A stretch of DNA of 64,000 nt from Selaginella tamariscina. Lineage: Eukaryota > Streptophyta > Lycopodiopsida > Selaginellales > Selaginellaceae. Below the pieces are notes generated by a model, which did not search any database, was not told the origin of the DNA, and worked only from the letters and a program-made list of their open reading frames with translations. Location of the stretch: the NCBI GenBank assembly GCA_003024785.1, contig PUQB01000652.1, positions 1 through 64,000 of the forward strand. Reading direction: 5' to 3'. Every line of letters starts with the position of its first letter. Positions within the stretch are counted from its first letter, which is position 1. Shown piece after piece: positions 32,304-44,414 of this stretch. The position numbers were made by a program, and so were the translations under genes.

Positions 32304-32622
32304 TTGTGCTTTTTATTGAAGAAACATGTGTATCATGCAGTCCATGCAGCCCATGCTCACCTATCCATAACTGTCACACCCAAAACCCTAATTGAGTTAA
32401 TGATACAGGCTTAGTTCAATTAAAAATTAAGGATTTCCCATCTTGAGCTAATTTAATTGTAAGAGCCTAATTGAAAAGAATCTTTGGTGGGAAATGATTT
32501 TCAATTAAATTAAGGCAATTAAATTAAGCTAATTAAATTAGAACTTGATTGGGCCAGTTGAAATATCAATTAAAAAGTTAATTAAAATTAAGCTAATTTA
32601 ATGTTGGTGGGCGTTGCCCTAA

Positions 32623-33487
32623 TCATCAAAACAAATTGATATATTCAAAATGCATCACATATCATATTATGTATAACTTATAAATTCAATGATAGCACTT
32701 TTAACATCATAATTTGGTTTTTTAAAAAGAAACATTTAATTAAATATAACAAGTGGAATAATTATGGTTTCAGCAATACCTTAATCAATTAACACATACA
32801 CAAAAACATAAATCTATATATAATTACAACTAGTATTCCTCTAAACGCACAGTTATCTATCTATAAACATTAGAGTGTGTGTATGTGCAGTGCGCAGTGT
32901 GTGAGCATGTCTGAGTGTTTGAGTGTGTGTTGCAAAAGCAAAAGTGTTTTAATTATAAATTTCTTTGAATACACTAATCTCAAAGGACTTTAGATTAATT
33001 ACCTTCAAAGAACATTAAATTTATAAAACTCTTAATATAACACAAATTCTTGATTATATATAGCATTATTATGTATTAACTTTATATACTAATTTTATTT
33101 GTTTATGCAACCATACATCATTTGTAATACAAGTCGTCCTTTAATTAGTCTAATTGTTTTTACCATCCTTTGTCACGTCTGCTTTCCATTGTGTACATGT
33201 ACATTGTCATAGATGATATTGTGAAACCAACCTACACATCATATGCAATACAAATAGAGGCTTCAATTTCTTTTAAATTTAATTAATCTAATTCTTTTAT
33301 CATCCTTACCCATGTTGGCCTTTTTTTTGCTTTTCCACTATGTATCCTAATGTGCTATGTTTATGGTCTATAAAGGATAGTTGTGTTTGATGACAACACT
33401 TGCATGCATGACTCTTAAATATAAGGAATATATAATTTATTGTTTACCCTACCTTAATATTTTAATATTTAAATTTGGGAATTTAAT
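32623..33487. other. AT-rich left-arm segment, no gene seen
   Basis: It is collinear with 57340-58165 of the right arm. It contains TG-rich microsatellite sequence near 32876-32935. No frame with recognisable motifs is present. Confidence 0.45.
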
Positions 33488-34383
33488 GGCCGATTCACAC
33501 CACACATTAACTTATAAACATTAGCTAAAAATTTAATGTAATTCTCTTCACATCGGCTTAAACATTACATTAAATTTAAAAAAAAATGTAATATCATTTG
33601 TTAATGCAAATTTATTCATATCAGTTAAATATTAAATTAAAAAATAATGTTTAATTAATGTTTCTTTATAAAATTTGACATTAAGTTAATGTCAAGATTT
33701 CTTGGCATTAACTTAATGCGCAAAGCTTTAGGGTTTATATTAGGCGTGGAAACGACGAGAGCTCCAAACGCTCCTCCCACATTGTAGATAGATTGAATAT
33801 ATATTTAAATTTTTAAATTGAATTAAATCTTTAAATTAAAATTTTAAATTAAATTAAAATTTTTAAATCTCAATTTGTGTGTGTGCATGTATATGCAGAA
33901 ATTAAAGGAAAATTCAAAATTTGCAAAACCTAAAACAATATTTAATATTTAAATATAATAAATTGAATTTTTAATATAAAGTTAATGTAAAACATATGTG
34001 AAAACACGCATATATTAATAACTCTAATGTAATATGGTGTGAAGTCATTTACATTACATTACATTAAGTTATGTTATATTAATTAAATTTTCTAATGTTA
34101 AGTCATTTACATTACATTACATTAAGTTATGTTATATTAATTAAAATTTTCTAATGTTGTAATTAATGCTGGTGTGAAGATTAATGACATTAACTAATAA
34201 CATTAAGTTAAAACAACTATAATGTTCATTATCACGTTCCAGGGATTTGAACCCCCTACCTCTGGAGTAGTAGGTGTGACTTTGGACCAAAAGGCCACAT
34301 TGATCAGGATGACACCTAACCACGCTCCAGACCTAGTATGTGTGTCGTGACATTCACAACTTAACGTGTGGTGTGAATCGGCC
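33488..34383. mobile_element. 896-bp TIR element, left arm only (TSD TAAT)
   Basis: The 23 bp TIRs differ at one base: GGCCGATTCACACCACACAT at the start against the same sequence ending ACGT from the other end. TAAT flanks both sides (33484-33487, 34384-34387). The right arm has the uninterrupted site GTTTAATACAT near 56304-56318. Inside are many TTAATGT/ACATTA repeats and a 58 bp tandem duplication (about 34043-34160), but no transposase. I cannot place it in a named superfamily; the four-base duplication does not fit TAA Harbinger or 8 bp hAT targets cleanly. Confidence 0.88.
34243..34297 (-). ncRNA. tRNA-like A/B-box pair inside the 896-bp element
   Basis: On the minus strand TGGCCTTTTGG (34287-34297) resembles a pol III A box, and GGTTCAAATCC (34243-34253) matches the B box consensus GGTTCRANTCC. 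The 33-base gap is what tRNA genes and tRNA-derived SINEs have. The flanking bases do not fold into a clear tRNA cloverleaf. I read it as a tRNA-derived remnant, not a working tRNA gene. Confidence 0.35.
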
Positions 34384-34387
34384 TAAT

Positions 34388-35077
34388 ACATAACATGAGT
34401 GGTTTATGGTTAATAAAAAAAAGGTTGTTAAAAGGTATAAACAGGACCTAAATAAATTAGGGTCAGGTTCTTCGATTTACCCTAGCTTTCAAGGGTGTGG
34501 TTCGCCATATGTGGTAAAGGAAGAGATTTTTATTTTTTCTCACTACAGGTACTTTGGCGAACGGTATATTCTATTATAGATTGGGCAAGGACATCGACGA
34601 AATTAAATCACATCTGAGTAACCAAGGAAAAACAAGTGGCTCAGATTGAATTTAACTTTTTAATGTTTTCTTATGTATTTAATTTAAATCGTTATATACA
34701 TTTATTTATATAAACATAATAATTAATTAATTAAATGTATATATTTTATTTATAATAAATAGAATGAAGGTTATTAAAAATAGCAAATGTTAGGAACCTA
34801 TATAATTGGTTGTTTTGGTAATAATGTGAATTACAAACTAATTTTTATTCAATATTTTAAAATATACGGTAATTTTGTGAAGTTTTAAATTCAGTATATA
34901 TATGCAAATTATGGAAATAGTAATATATGTGAAAATTTTATAGTTTTAATTTTTATTAATTTATATTCTCGTTTATAGTAAGTCTAGTAAGTTTTGCTCA
35001 AACATATTTCGTTCCACTTCATTTTGAATTGGGGAAAGGATTATGATACCTGTGATACATATTTGTATGCCATAATG
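34388..35077. other. Inner end of the left arm, no gene seen
   Basis: It matches 54235-54333 plus 55714-56310 of the right arm. It is AT-rich and ends at the boundary with the PPR pseudogene. Confidence 0.5.
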
Positions 35078-35083
35078 AGCAGA

Positions 35084-36975
35084 AAGCGAAGGCGTGCAGT
35101 CTTGATTCAGACATGTACGTGGCCAACACACTTATTGACGTGTATGTCAAATGTGGGAGTATGGGAAATGCTCGAAGAAATGCAAGAGAGGATGTCATTT
35201 CTTGATCCACGTTGATTCAGAGATACATGGAGAACGATAAGGCTTGTGTTTCTTCTTAAATGTTTCAACTTATGTTGGGATCTCCGTAGAACTAAATACA
35301 TTCACTTATGTTAGCGGTGAGGGCTTATTCATTTTGAACATGCTTGAGAAATGTATGACTATTCACTCACACGCACGTGTACATGGTTATGACCGTGATG
35401 ATTTTCTGGCTTGTACACTTGTGGATGTGTATGCAAAATGTGGGAGCATTGTTGATGCACAGAGAGTCTTTGATGGAATGAAGAAATATAACGTTGTGCA
35501 GTGGATATGCTGAGAATGGCGCACACAATGGAGCGCTTGAGTTTGTTTGCTTACATGCAAGACAAAGAAGGTTGTATCAACGGTCTTACATTTGTTGCAG
35601 CTCTTAAGGCATGTAGTCACTAGCTGAGAAAGAACAAGGCATCAAAGTTGGTGAGAAACTATTAAAGATGAAAACACTTGAGAAGGGCTACCTCATTCAT
35701 GCACAAGCTAGTCGAAAGCTGGTGGATTTGGATGAAATGGTTTGTAACACGTTGATCGACATGTATGCAAACTGTGGAAGCATGATGGATGCTCAAGCTG
35801 TGTTTGATCATATGCCTGTGAATACAGTGGTCTCGGACGATGCATTGATATGTTGAGAACGGAGAGCCAGAAAGAGCTTTAAATCTCTTCTTGTGCATAT
35901 ACGTTTGTGGCAGCACTGAAGGCATGTATACTTCTGGCAGGCAGAAGAGGAAGAAGGGAAGGAAATTGATGGAAAAACTTTAAAAGTGGTAGCGATGGAG
36001 AAGGGAATGGCTTTGCACTCTAGAGCCTTGGAGAAGAACTTTGTTTCAGATATGTTTGTAGCAAACATGCTGGTGGATATGTATGTAAAATGCGGGTGTA
36101 TGGTGAGTGCTCAAGAGTGTTTGATGGTATGAAGCATAAAGATGCTATATCATGGAACGCTTTGATATATGGATATGCAGAAAATGAGGAGAATGCCTCG
36201 CTTGAGTTTGTTTCTACACATATGAAGTCAGAGAAATCTCGAACGTTTCTACTTGCTGCACTTAAGACATGCGCGTGTGTTGGAGCATTACAGCAGGGCA
36301 GAGAAGTTCATGAAGAGATTAAGAAGCATGACTTACACAAGGATGACCTGTCATTTTGGATTTCTATGCAAAGTGCGGTAGTATGGGTGAAGCTAGAGAG
36401 GTGTTTGATTCTATTGGAAAGAAAGATGTGATTGCCTGGAATGCGTTGTTAGCAGGATATGCTCGTCAAGGGGAATCGAAAGATGTGTTGGATTGTTTCC
36501 ATACAATGGTTGATATGCAGTTACAAAGTGAAGACGCTGTGTTACCAGATGGTACCACCTTTGTTGTGCATGTAGTCATGGCGGTCTGTTAGAGGAAGGT
36601 TGAAATACTTGCGGGAGATGAAATCTAAGTACAAAATTGAACCAGAGATTGAGCACTACCATTGTATAATTGATCTCCTGGGGAGATCCAATAGGTTGCA
36701 AGAAGCAGTGGATATGGTGCAGAGGATGCCCTTTACAGCGACTAGCGTTTCGTGGATGACTGTTTTGAGTGTTGTCATAAGTGGAAGAATGTATTTGTGG
36801 CAAGGGTTGCTTTTGATAAACTATTAAAGGACTGCAGCTCGTGTTCTCTTGGCTAACATTTATGGCAGCGTTGGCATGTGGGACGAGAAAGCCAAGTTCG
36901 CAATAGTGTACAATAACAAGTTGCGCGTGTGTGGAGGGATACTCCGTGAATATATAGTGAGTCGACACGTGTTCT
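35084..36975 (+). pseudogene. PLS-type PPR protein pseudogene (plus strand)
   Basis: Repeated PPR hallmarks occur in several frames: SDMYVANTLIDVYVKCGSMG (about 35110-35170), LACTLVDVYAKCGSIVDAQR (35408-35467), CNTLIDMYANCGSMMDAQ, DMFVANMLVDMYVKCGCM, AISWNALIYGYAENEE and MDFYAKCGSMGEAREVF (36356-36406). Near the end KIEPEIEHYHCIIDLLGRSN is the block that precedes the E domain of plant organelle RNA-editing PPR proteins, and ANIYGSVGMWDEKAKF follows. No DYW domain is seen. At least six frame changes and stops break it. PPR proteins bind organelle RNA; this copy cannot. It begins right at the inner end of the left arm. Confidence 0.88.
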
Positions 36976-39900
36976 GAATCCAGTTATCCCACACGCAAAA
37001 GCGTAGGTAGCTATGGAGCCCTTAAATAAAGAGGGAAAGGTTTTTTTTTTTCCATTTGAGACGTGTGTATGTGTATATGTGTGTACATATATGGGTGTGC
37101 ACCGTGTATAACAAGTGGGCACTCCATGCTTGGATAATTTTAATTTGTTGTTAAAGGACTAGAACGGACATTAAAGAGTTCATTATTTTAAATAATTTAT
37201 TATATTAGTACAGCTTTTAATCAAAATTTATTTTTATTTATATTTTATGTTGCTTTTGGACTATTAATTTTCTGAACAAACCAGATTAAACTAGCTCATT
37301 CAATTTGAACACTTCCATAAATATTTTATTTATATAATTTGGCAGTTCGATAAAAATTTAATATGCATATTGTTATATAATTAGTTTTAAATAATCATTC
37401 TTTATTTTTTATTTTATATATTATGTTGCTCTTGTAATGATGGAGACCTTGAAGGGCTATATTTTTTTTATATATATTATTTATATATTATATATATATA
37501 TATATATATTCACTGTTGCCTTTTCTTTAATAATAATGTTTATTAAAGTAGTAAGTGTAAGGTAACTTTTTTTATTACTTTCTTTCTTTTTAAATATGTG
37601 AGACATATTACCTTTAAAACTAATTATGTTTATAAAGCAATTTAATGTATTGAACATCAAAATTTAATATTTCTATAATTATTTTATGTTTGACATATTA
37701 TTTATGTATGTAAAACACATTACTTTAAAAATTATTTTATTTGCAATGAATACTATCTTATTCAACATGTTTACATGTAACTATAAATTGTTAGTTCATT
37801 TAATATGTTCATAAAAATATGAAGTAAGCTATTATTTAACATATTACTTTTTTTAACATGTATATAACATATATTGTCTCATTAAACACCTTGTATAATT
37901 TAAATTTATATTAATTCATTTCTTAATTATTGTATTTACATGCTAATTTCTTATTTATTATTTTTATATGCAACTTAAACATAAGGACATGTTAATTTAT
38001 ATAACATGTTAGGTGCCTTGAAAATTCAATGTATTTATGAAACATTATTATGTTAATATGCAATATAATAAATATGTAAGCATATTGTTTCATAAATTTA
38101 TTTATTATTTATATATATATATATATATTAGTACATATATGTTATTTCATCATTTATTTGTTATATTTATATACAATTTAAATAAATTATTATTCATTAG
38201 TAAGCATATTGCTTTCAACATGTGTAGGGCACTATATTCATTCCTCATTTATTATTTTTAAAATATAATAGATTTGAAAACATATATCTACAAAAGTACT
38301 TTTATGATTTAATATTTTTAAAATTATAATTATGAAAAAAAAATCAAGAACACTCTTTTTAGTTTCATAATTATTTTTAACAATTAATATCCTTTATTAA
38401 ACAACCTTTTCTAATAATTTTGAGAAGTATTATTATATTTAATTATATATATTATTTAAGTATGATCAAGGTGCTTAAGTTTTTATACAGACACACTTTA
38501 TTAATTTGTATTAAGTGAATTCTTTAGGAGTTTTTATTTATCAATTTTACATATAGATTAAATATATGGGACATGTTATTTTATTCATTGTGCTTAAATT
38601 TGTAAGACACATTAATCTTTTTTTTTGATGAGTTTATTAATAATATAAAAATACTTGACTCTATGCTTGTAACTATGATGTTAAGGTATATATGTTTTAT
38701 CTACATAAATAAATTTCATATTATTATATTTCAATAAACATGTTCTTGTATTATACATGGGAATTTTGTATTAAATGTTGTTTATTGATGACGTAAAGGT
38801 ATTTTTGATTTAAGAAGCATAGTGTTTATGAATGATTTTTACATGTAAAATCCAAAATTTCATATTTTATAAGATCATTTACATGCATTATTATTATAAT
38901 GTCTATTTTAAGAAATGTTTTTAATTAAGTCTTGAAAGCTTATTAAAAAGATTTTATTAAATATGAGAATATATAATTTAGAAGGTGATAGAGAATATTT
39001 TAATTTTGATAATATAACATGTCATCCATTTCAATGGCCTTTAAAAACCAATTTTTATAAATAGCAATTAAGTTTTTATATTTTAATTGTCTGCATTTTA
39101 TAATATACATATGTGTATAATTGCCATTTAGTATGCACTTTTTTATAAATATAAACTTATCTATAGTAAAATTGATAATAAGATAATTATTAAGAGATGG
39201 ATATAAACAAGACGAGGTTATTCGATTAATGTAAACGATTAGTTATCTTTCAATTACTAATAGATAATACTTTATTATCTTTGTTATTATTGAAGTTAAT
39301 ACGGATGTTAAATAGTTAATAATAATGAAAATAATAATTAAATGAAATCAAATTACATTAGAATAAACAAGGAAAAATGATCCACTTGAATTCAATGTTC
39401 AATAATTTATTAATTTTTTTAAAGGATTATCAATTTCATTAATCAATTAATATTAAAATAATTAATTATTTAATTTAAATCGTTTTTATAACATATATAT
39501 ATATATATACCCCTAGAAATTTATTTTATAAACATAATAATTATTATGTGTATAAATTTTATTTATAACAAATTTAGAATGGAATAATGAATTTATAATT
39601 ATTATAAAAAGCAAATGAGGGGAATTGAAGTATTTTAGAAATATATTCTAATTTATCAAAGTGTATAATGTTTTAAATTGAGGAGTATACATAAATAGTG
39701 GTTATTTAATACATTTTTGTTGCCACACTTTTCTAATTGTGTTACTTTAAATGCTCAGTCTGGTAAGTTTGATCAAACACATTTTCATTTCATTTTATTC
39801 TGATCGGAAGAACTGTGAAAGTGGTGGTACACAGTAACTATTTGTATACTATAATTGATTTATATACTTACATTATTCTAATGTTTTAATCACAACTTTA

Positions 39901-40764
39901 TAAATTTCTTTTAATGTATAACTATGGATATATATGTACAAACATGCACCGATTCAGTTCTCCATCGATTTCTTATTTGTCTAGTTAAAGTAGTAGCAAG
40001 TGAATTAGTCACGTTTCAATATCGTCACACATATCCTACCTTGGGATTATCCCTCACTACCGTCCTTCAGACACCCCATCAAAAAAATTTCTTTTCATAT
40101 GCCTCCTATTATGTAACTGTCCTCCGCTCAGTGAGAGTCCACAGCAACAAACTCCCTTACAACCAGGCCTCTACCAAGAGTTCCTGTTAACAACCAAGAG
40201 TTTCTTTTTTTAAGTGAGAAATAGAAATGCATAAGAATACCTTAATTGAATGCTAGTTTTAAAAAATTAAAATGAATGGTTTAGAACCTTAAACTTAATT
40301 TAATTTAATTAAAAAATTAGAATATCCTTTTTTAAAAGACTATAATCTTTTTTAACTTTAGACTTAGTTTAAGAATTTTAATTGTAAAAGAAAGTAGAAT
40401 ATCTTATGATATTTTATAATTAAGGTACAATCATTAATTGAAGGGATTCCCTTGAAGAGAATATACATATGTATGTTATGTGTATAAATTATGTTTAAAC
40501 ATATAAGATCAAAAAAATAATTTAAGTTTAAGGTATGATGTATAAATATAATATTGAAACATATTTATAAACATAATATAAAATACTTAATTATTAATGA
40601 GGATAAGTAGTGTATAAGTGATTAAATTTTGTATTTGTTTATTTATAAAATTGATAGTTATATAAACTACAATTTTAATATATCGGTTCATCAAAAGCAA
40701 TAATAATTAACAATAATAAATAATTTGTCGTGGACATTCAATCTTTAATTTATACGTCTTATAT
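36976..40764. other. AT-rich gene desert
   Basis: About 3.8 kb with very high AT content and TA-rich microsatellites (for example 37475-37510 and 38108-38130). No frame carries a recognisable motif and no long repeat with the rest of the window was found by eye. A segment at 39360-39560 resembles the AT-rich inner-arm sequence near 34590-34760 (ATTTAATTTAAATCGTTxxTA), possibly an old diverged duplicate. Confidence 0.5.
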
Positions 40765-40885
40765 ATGTTGCAACTTGAGGATGATGTTCTTGAGAGAATA
40801 TTCAAGCTCAAGCCGCACAACGTGAGTTCAGTTCCGAAGCGTGTTACTCGGCAACTGTGGAATGGCCATGCGAGAGCGGAACAAG
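40765..40885 (+). CDS. Short F-box-like first exon
   Basis: An ATG opens a 40-codon frame beginning MLQLEDDVLERIFKLKPHN, which resembles the start of an F-box-like domain ('LPDDVLERIFS.L'), continuing through a basic segment to a possible donor AAG|GT at 40885. F-box proteins select substrates for SCF ubiquitin ligases. I could not find a following exon with confidence, so this may be a gene fragment. Telomere-like repeats start directly after the donor. Confidence 0.3.
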
Positions 40886-40887
40886 GT

Positions 40888-40906
40888 CCTAAACCCTAAA
40901 CCCTAA
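40888..40906. repeat. Short telomere-like run
   Basis: CCTAAACCCTAAACCCTAA is about two and a half copies of the plant telomere unit CCCTAAA, immediately beside the F-box-like exon. Confidence 0.8.
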
Positions 40907-41480
40907 TCAACTATTGCATAGTGTGTCTAACACAAAATTTTCAATACAATACTTAAAACGATCTTTCCATGTCTTAATTTAGCAAAATCTGTAATAATTT
41001 AAATTCTAACCAGTTCTAACTTTTCCATGGCTAGATGGTTGTGCATTTCGGGTGCTTCACCTGGCTGTGTACCGCAATCCTGTGAGTAATCCATCTCTGC
41101 ATACTGCTGTCCTGCTTTCCACTCATTGCCACACTTATCATGTCGTGAAATCCTCGTTCCAAATTCAGACGCATTGTTGGCTGTTAATACACACATTCTC
41201 ATTACACACACACAGGTCATCAAGTAATAAAACTTACAGTGAATCCACTGGAGGCATGAGCTGTTTCATAGAGAAGCTCTTGTGCTTTCGAGTTGTGTGC
41301 ACTTGCGGGATTATAATAAGTAACATATTTGCATGTACAAACTTACATTAAGGTCAAGAATGGGATGATCTTAATGGATCTCAATATCCTCTTTCCCCGC
41401 ATGTAATCCAGCTGACTTGTATCACCTGAAGCTTGCTTGGGCTTCATAATTCTGAGCAATAAACCATGACGTTATTTTAT
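40907..41480. other. Moderately GC-rich segment with no confident gene
   Basis: Open stretches occur on both strands (40999-41223 minus; 41052-41351 plus) with higher GC than the surroundings. They could be exons of a decayed gene, but no motif supports a strand or product. Confidence 0.3.
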
Positions 41481-41499
41481 GTAAAATAAACAACATATA

Positions 41500-43370
41500 A
41501 AAATTGCTTGTTAATCATGTACTTGACTGCTTGGCTCTCTGTAAACTCTTTAACTTCACCGTCTTCCCATTTAACCCCTGTCCGTCTTCCTTCAGTGCGC
41601 CTTAGAAGCTGTGAGAAACGTCCTCCTGTCCGGGGCACATTCTTGAAACTTCATAGTCAGTGGTCCTCTCCATTCTTGCCATATCCGATCTTTCGATGCT
41701 CCATGCGGTCAAACACACTCTTGGCCTCTCCCAAACTCTTACATCTAGCATATATTTCAATCAGAGTGTTTCCTACAAACACGTTATGTTTAGTCGGGAA
41801 CAGACATATATAGTTAAAGATAACTGTGCCAGCAGCTTGAACATGTATTCCCCTTCCCTTCTTTAAAACGTCGTGCATCTCATTTTTTAAAACAAATTTT
41901 TACTATTTTCATCCTATTTAAAAAGAAAACAAAAAAGAAAGTTTTCATCTCATTTTAAAGGAAAGAAAAACGTGGAAATTGTTAAGAAAAAAAAGTCATT
42001 TATAGTCTCTAAACAAAGTATTCTAGAATATTCTTTCAGCAAGTTTGTATATGCTTTTTATTGACACGGAAAATTATACTTTTTTTTATTATTCAATTCA
42101 ATCAAATGTGTTTCGACAAACTTGTCCACGTAATATCATTAACTTCATGATTAACAAATGTTAAAGCCTCATTTAATATATAAGCTCTACAAAGCATATC
42201 AACCATGCAATTATAATGCTCTACGCTTGGATGTATATCATACACACACGTACTCCAAATACTTTCTACCTTCTTCCACCATACCTGCGGCCCAGCGTAA
42301 ATGTGATTTGGTCCATCCTTAACCCAGATTCCCGTGTATCCCTCACTAAACTGAACACAATTATATCCCGCTTTGAGTGCATTCCATGTTCCTTACATTA
42401 ATCTGATTAAATACATGCTCGCCAGCAGCAACGTTACCACAGTTCCCATAAAAATCCAGTAAAGAGTTAATTAACACTTGTTTATGCTCTAACCCCAGCC
42501 TGCATATCCGAGCGTGTATTCTTTTGCCAGTCTCTAACGACGCTAAACACCTACAGGCCCTTATAACAGTCGAGAAGGTAACAAAGTTCGGTTCAGAGCT
42601 CATGGTCATGAAGAGCTCTATAGCAACCCTGCTTTCGCATTCTCCACGTATTCTATAATCAGCGCACTCCACGCAACGACATCTGGATACACCACCCTCT
42701 CAATAACGAATTTAGGATCTTGCATACTCCTGTATCTTCCGTACATTCCTAACAAGCTGGATGCCAGGAATACGTCCATATCGAGTCTGAGTTTCTTTAC
42801 TGCCCATTCCACATAGATTATCTCTCCCGCCACGTGTACCAGTTGCATAAATCCACATCAGGTAGAATATCCCAATGGCATCACTTTCCCCTGAGTCTCT
42901 TGCCGTCTTATGTATAGTCATGCCTTTCTCCAGCCAACACATTCCTCGGTTTACACTCCATGTTCGTACACAATTCCAGTGCTACATGTTTTTCCCCTTC
43001 GCACGTATCCCAGAATGAGATTAGTCCATCCGGGTAAGTATCAAAAACAAGGCCTTGGCGTCACGCACGCTATGCACTGTATACTTGCATGCATGTACTT
43101 GACTGCAGTTCTGTAAACTCTTTAACTTCCGTCCGTCTTCCTTCACTATACATGGTGAGAAACGTCCTCCTGTCCGGGGCATATTCTTCAAACTTCATAG
43201 TACCGAAAGTGTTTATAGCACAGTGGTCCTCTCCAGTCTCGACATATCCGATCATCAAGAAGTTCCAGGAACAGGCATTTAGACGCTCCATACGGTTACA
43301 CGTTCTGTGGCATATCCAGCAGCTTGAAAGGTTCTCAGCCTGTCCATTATTTATATGTGTATACACATAT
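41500..43370 (-). pseudogene. PPR protein pseudogene (minus strand)
   Basis: Reading leftward, PPR blocks appear in several frames: ACSWNFLMIGYVETGE (about 43270-43320), DVFLASSLLGMYGRYRSM, DVVAWSALIIEYVENAK, PNFVTFSTVIRACRCLASLE with GKRIHARICRLGLEHKQVLI and NSLLDFYGNCGNV (42420-42590), and after an AT-rich interruption (41880-42350) NVFVGNTLIEIYARCKSLGE (41730-41790). The block at 41520-41680 repeats 43100-43240, so repeat units were duplicated internally. There are many stops and shifts and no E or DYW end. The orientation is opposite to the other PPR pseudogene in this window. Confidence 0.82.
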
Positions 43371-44390
43371 GTATATGTTTACAGGGATTATGTTCCACAG
43401 CTAGCAAACTTCGTACACGATGGAAACAAAGCTGGTTCAAAAACATTTATTAACCTGAAAGGCCTCATGGATGTTAATACAGACACACACAACACATATA
43501 CTAGACTAACTTGACTGGTTTTCATTAACATCAAGATAGACATATACACACACATACGCACGCACGCATGCACACACGACACTGTCCTCCGAATGGAGCT
43601 CTTGTCTTGTTTACTTTCATGCAGAGGACACATGCAGGCTTCTTCAAATGTTATACGTCTCATCGGAGATGAGTACGTGGCTCCAATGTTGTCATAGTAC
43701 CAGTCTGTCACCGCATTCCCAACCTGGTCATCAGGTCAACGTTAGTCAAAGATAGAAAGTCAACTCTAGTCAAATAGTTTGTCAACTTGTGTGGAGCTCT
43801 CACTTCAAAAGCACCACACAACTTGAGAGAGAGATGTGTTTAATATGGTTTATTATAATAACTGATATTCTTAGCCTATGCTGAATATCCTTTGGAACTA
43901 TGAAATGGGGTGCCTCTCCCTGGTCCTCTTTAAGTGGAACACAGCCTCCTTCCGAGACTTTGCCTGGCAGCAACTAGATGAAGGTACCAGTTTGAGACGG
44001 ACTCCTTTATGAAGAAGCTTGTTATCAACGACTCTATGCGTTTTTGAGGAGTCCTTAATCAAAGGTTGCTTGTATTGTGTGTGTCTCTACTTCTTATATA
44101 AAGAAAAATATATGTGTGTGCATATGGGTCTTAAGTTATTAAAGGTTCTTAATCTCGGTTTTGTAACCCTATATGGACAGGTGCCAGTCGGCTTAATATG
44201 ATAGAGTCGGCGCATTTAAAATCACAGGCGGACGGTTCAGATGTTTCGTACGTGTGACGGCGTTCAGTTTTGCGGCTCGGATGGGGGTAACCGCTGAAAA
44301 TGCAGTCTGGTTCTGAAAAGACTTGGAAATCTTTCTATGGCGCATCGGCTTTTGACTTGTAAGTGCAATTAGTTCAAATCTGTATGATAT
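43371..44390. other. Mixed segment with an old copy of an arm sequence
   Basis: Bases 43840-43990 are a diverged copy of 27060-27260 (left arm) and 62400-62600 (right arm), centred on a shared stretch ending TGGGGT.CCTCTCCCTG. The rest has no recognisable gene; short minus-strand open stretches (44193-44450) lack motifs. Confidence 0.45.
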
Positions 44391-44414
44391 ACTGTTAGAT
44401 CTAGTTTTTTCTTC

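Larger units (their letters stand above)
31435..32619 (-). mobile_element. PIF/Harbinger DNA transposon, left arm only (1185 bp, TSD TAA)
   Basis: It starts GGGCCAATGCCACCAAGAAT and ends in the inverted counterpart (reverse complement GGGCAACGCCCACCAACATT). The flanks are TAA on both sides (31432-31434 and 32620-32622), and the right arm has the empty site with a single TAA. Target TWA and GGG-type termini are hallmarks of PIF/Harbinger. Inside are minus-strand remnants of both expected proteins: a Myb/trihelix-like DNA-binding segment and a DDE transposase C-terminus. At 1.2 kb it is shorter than a typical autonomous element. Confidence 0.92.
25827..35077. repeat. Left arm of a ~9.3 kb inverted duplication
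   Basis: Read in reverse complement, this segment is collinear with 54235-63749. Sampled stretches differ by roughly one to a few percent; for example, one difference was seen in about 110 bases around 29590-29700. The inner boundary is CATTATGGCATAC (35072 inward / 54235 outward), and the outer boundary is TCTTATTAAACTC (25827 / 63749). Arm-specific insertions are 31435-32619 and 33488-34383. The arm is AT-rich and contains a decayed gypsy end, a hairpin and a multi-exon gene remnant, each repeated in the other arm. Confidence 0.93.

Noticed and set aside
34243..34297. A functional tRNA gene
   Set aside because: Only the A- and B-box-like words are convincing; no acceptor or anticodon stem can be drawn with confidence.
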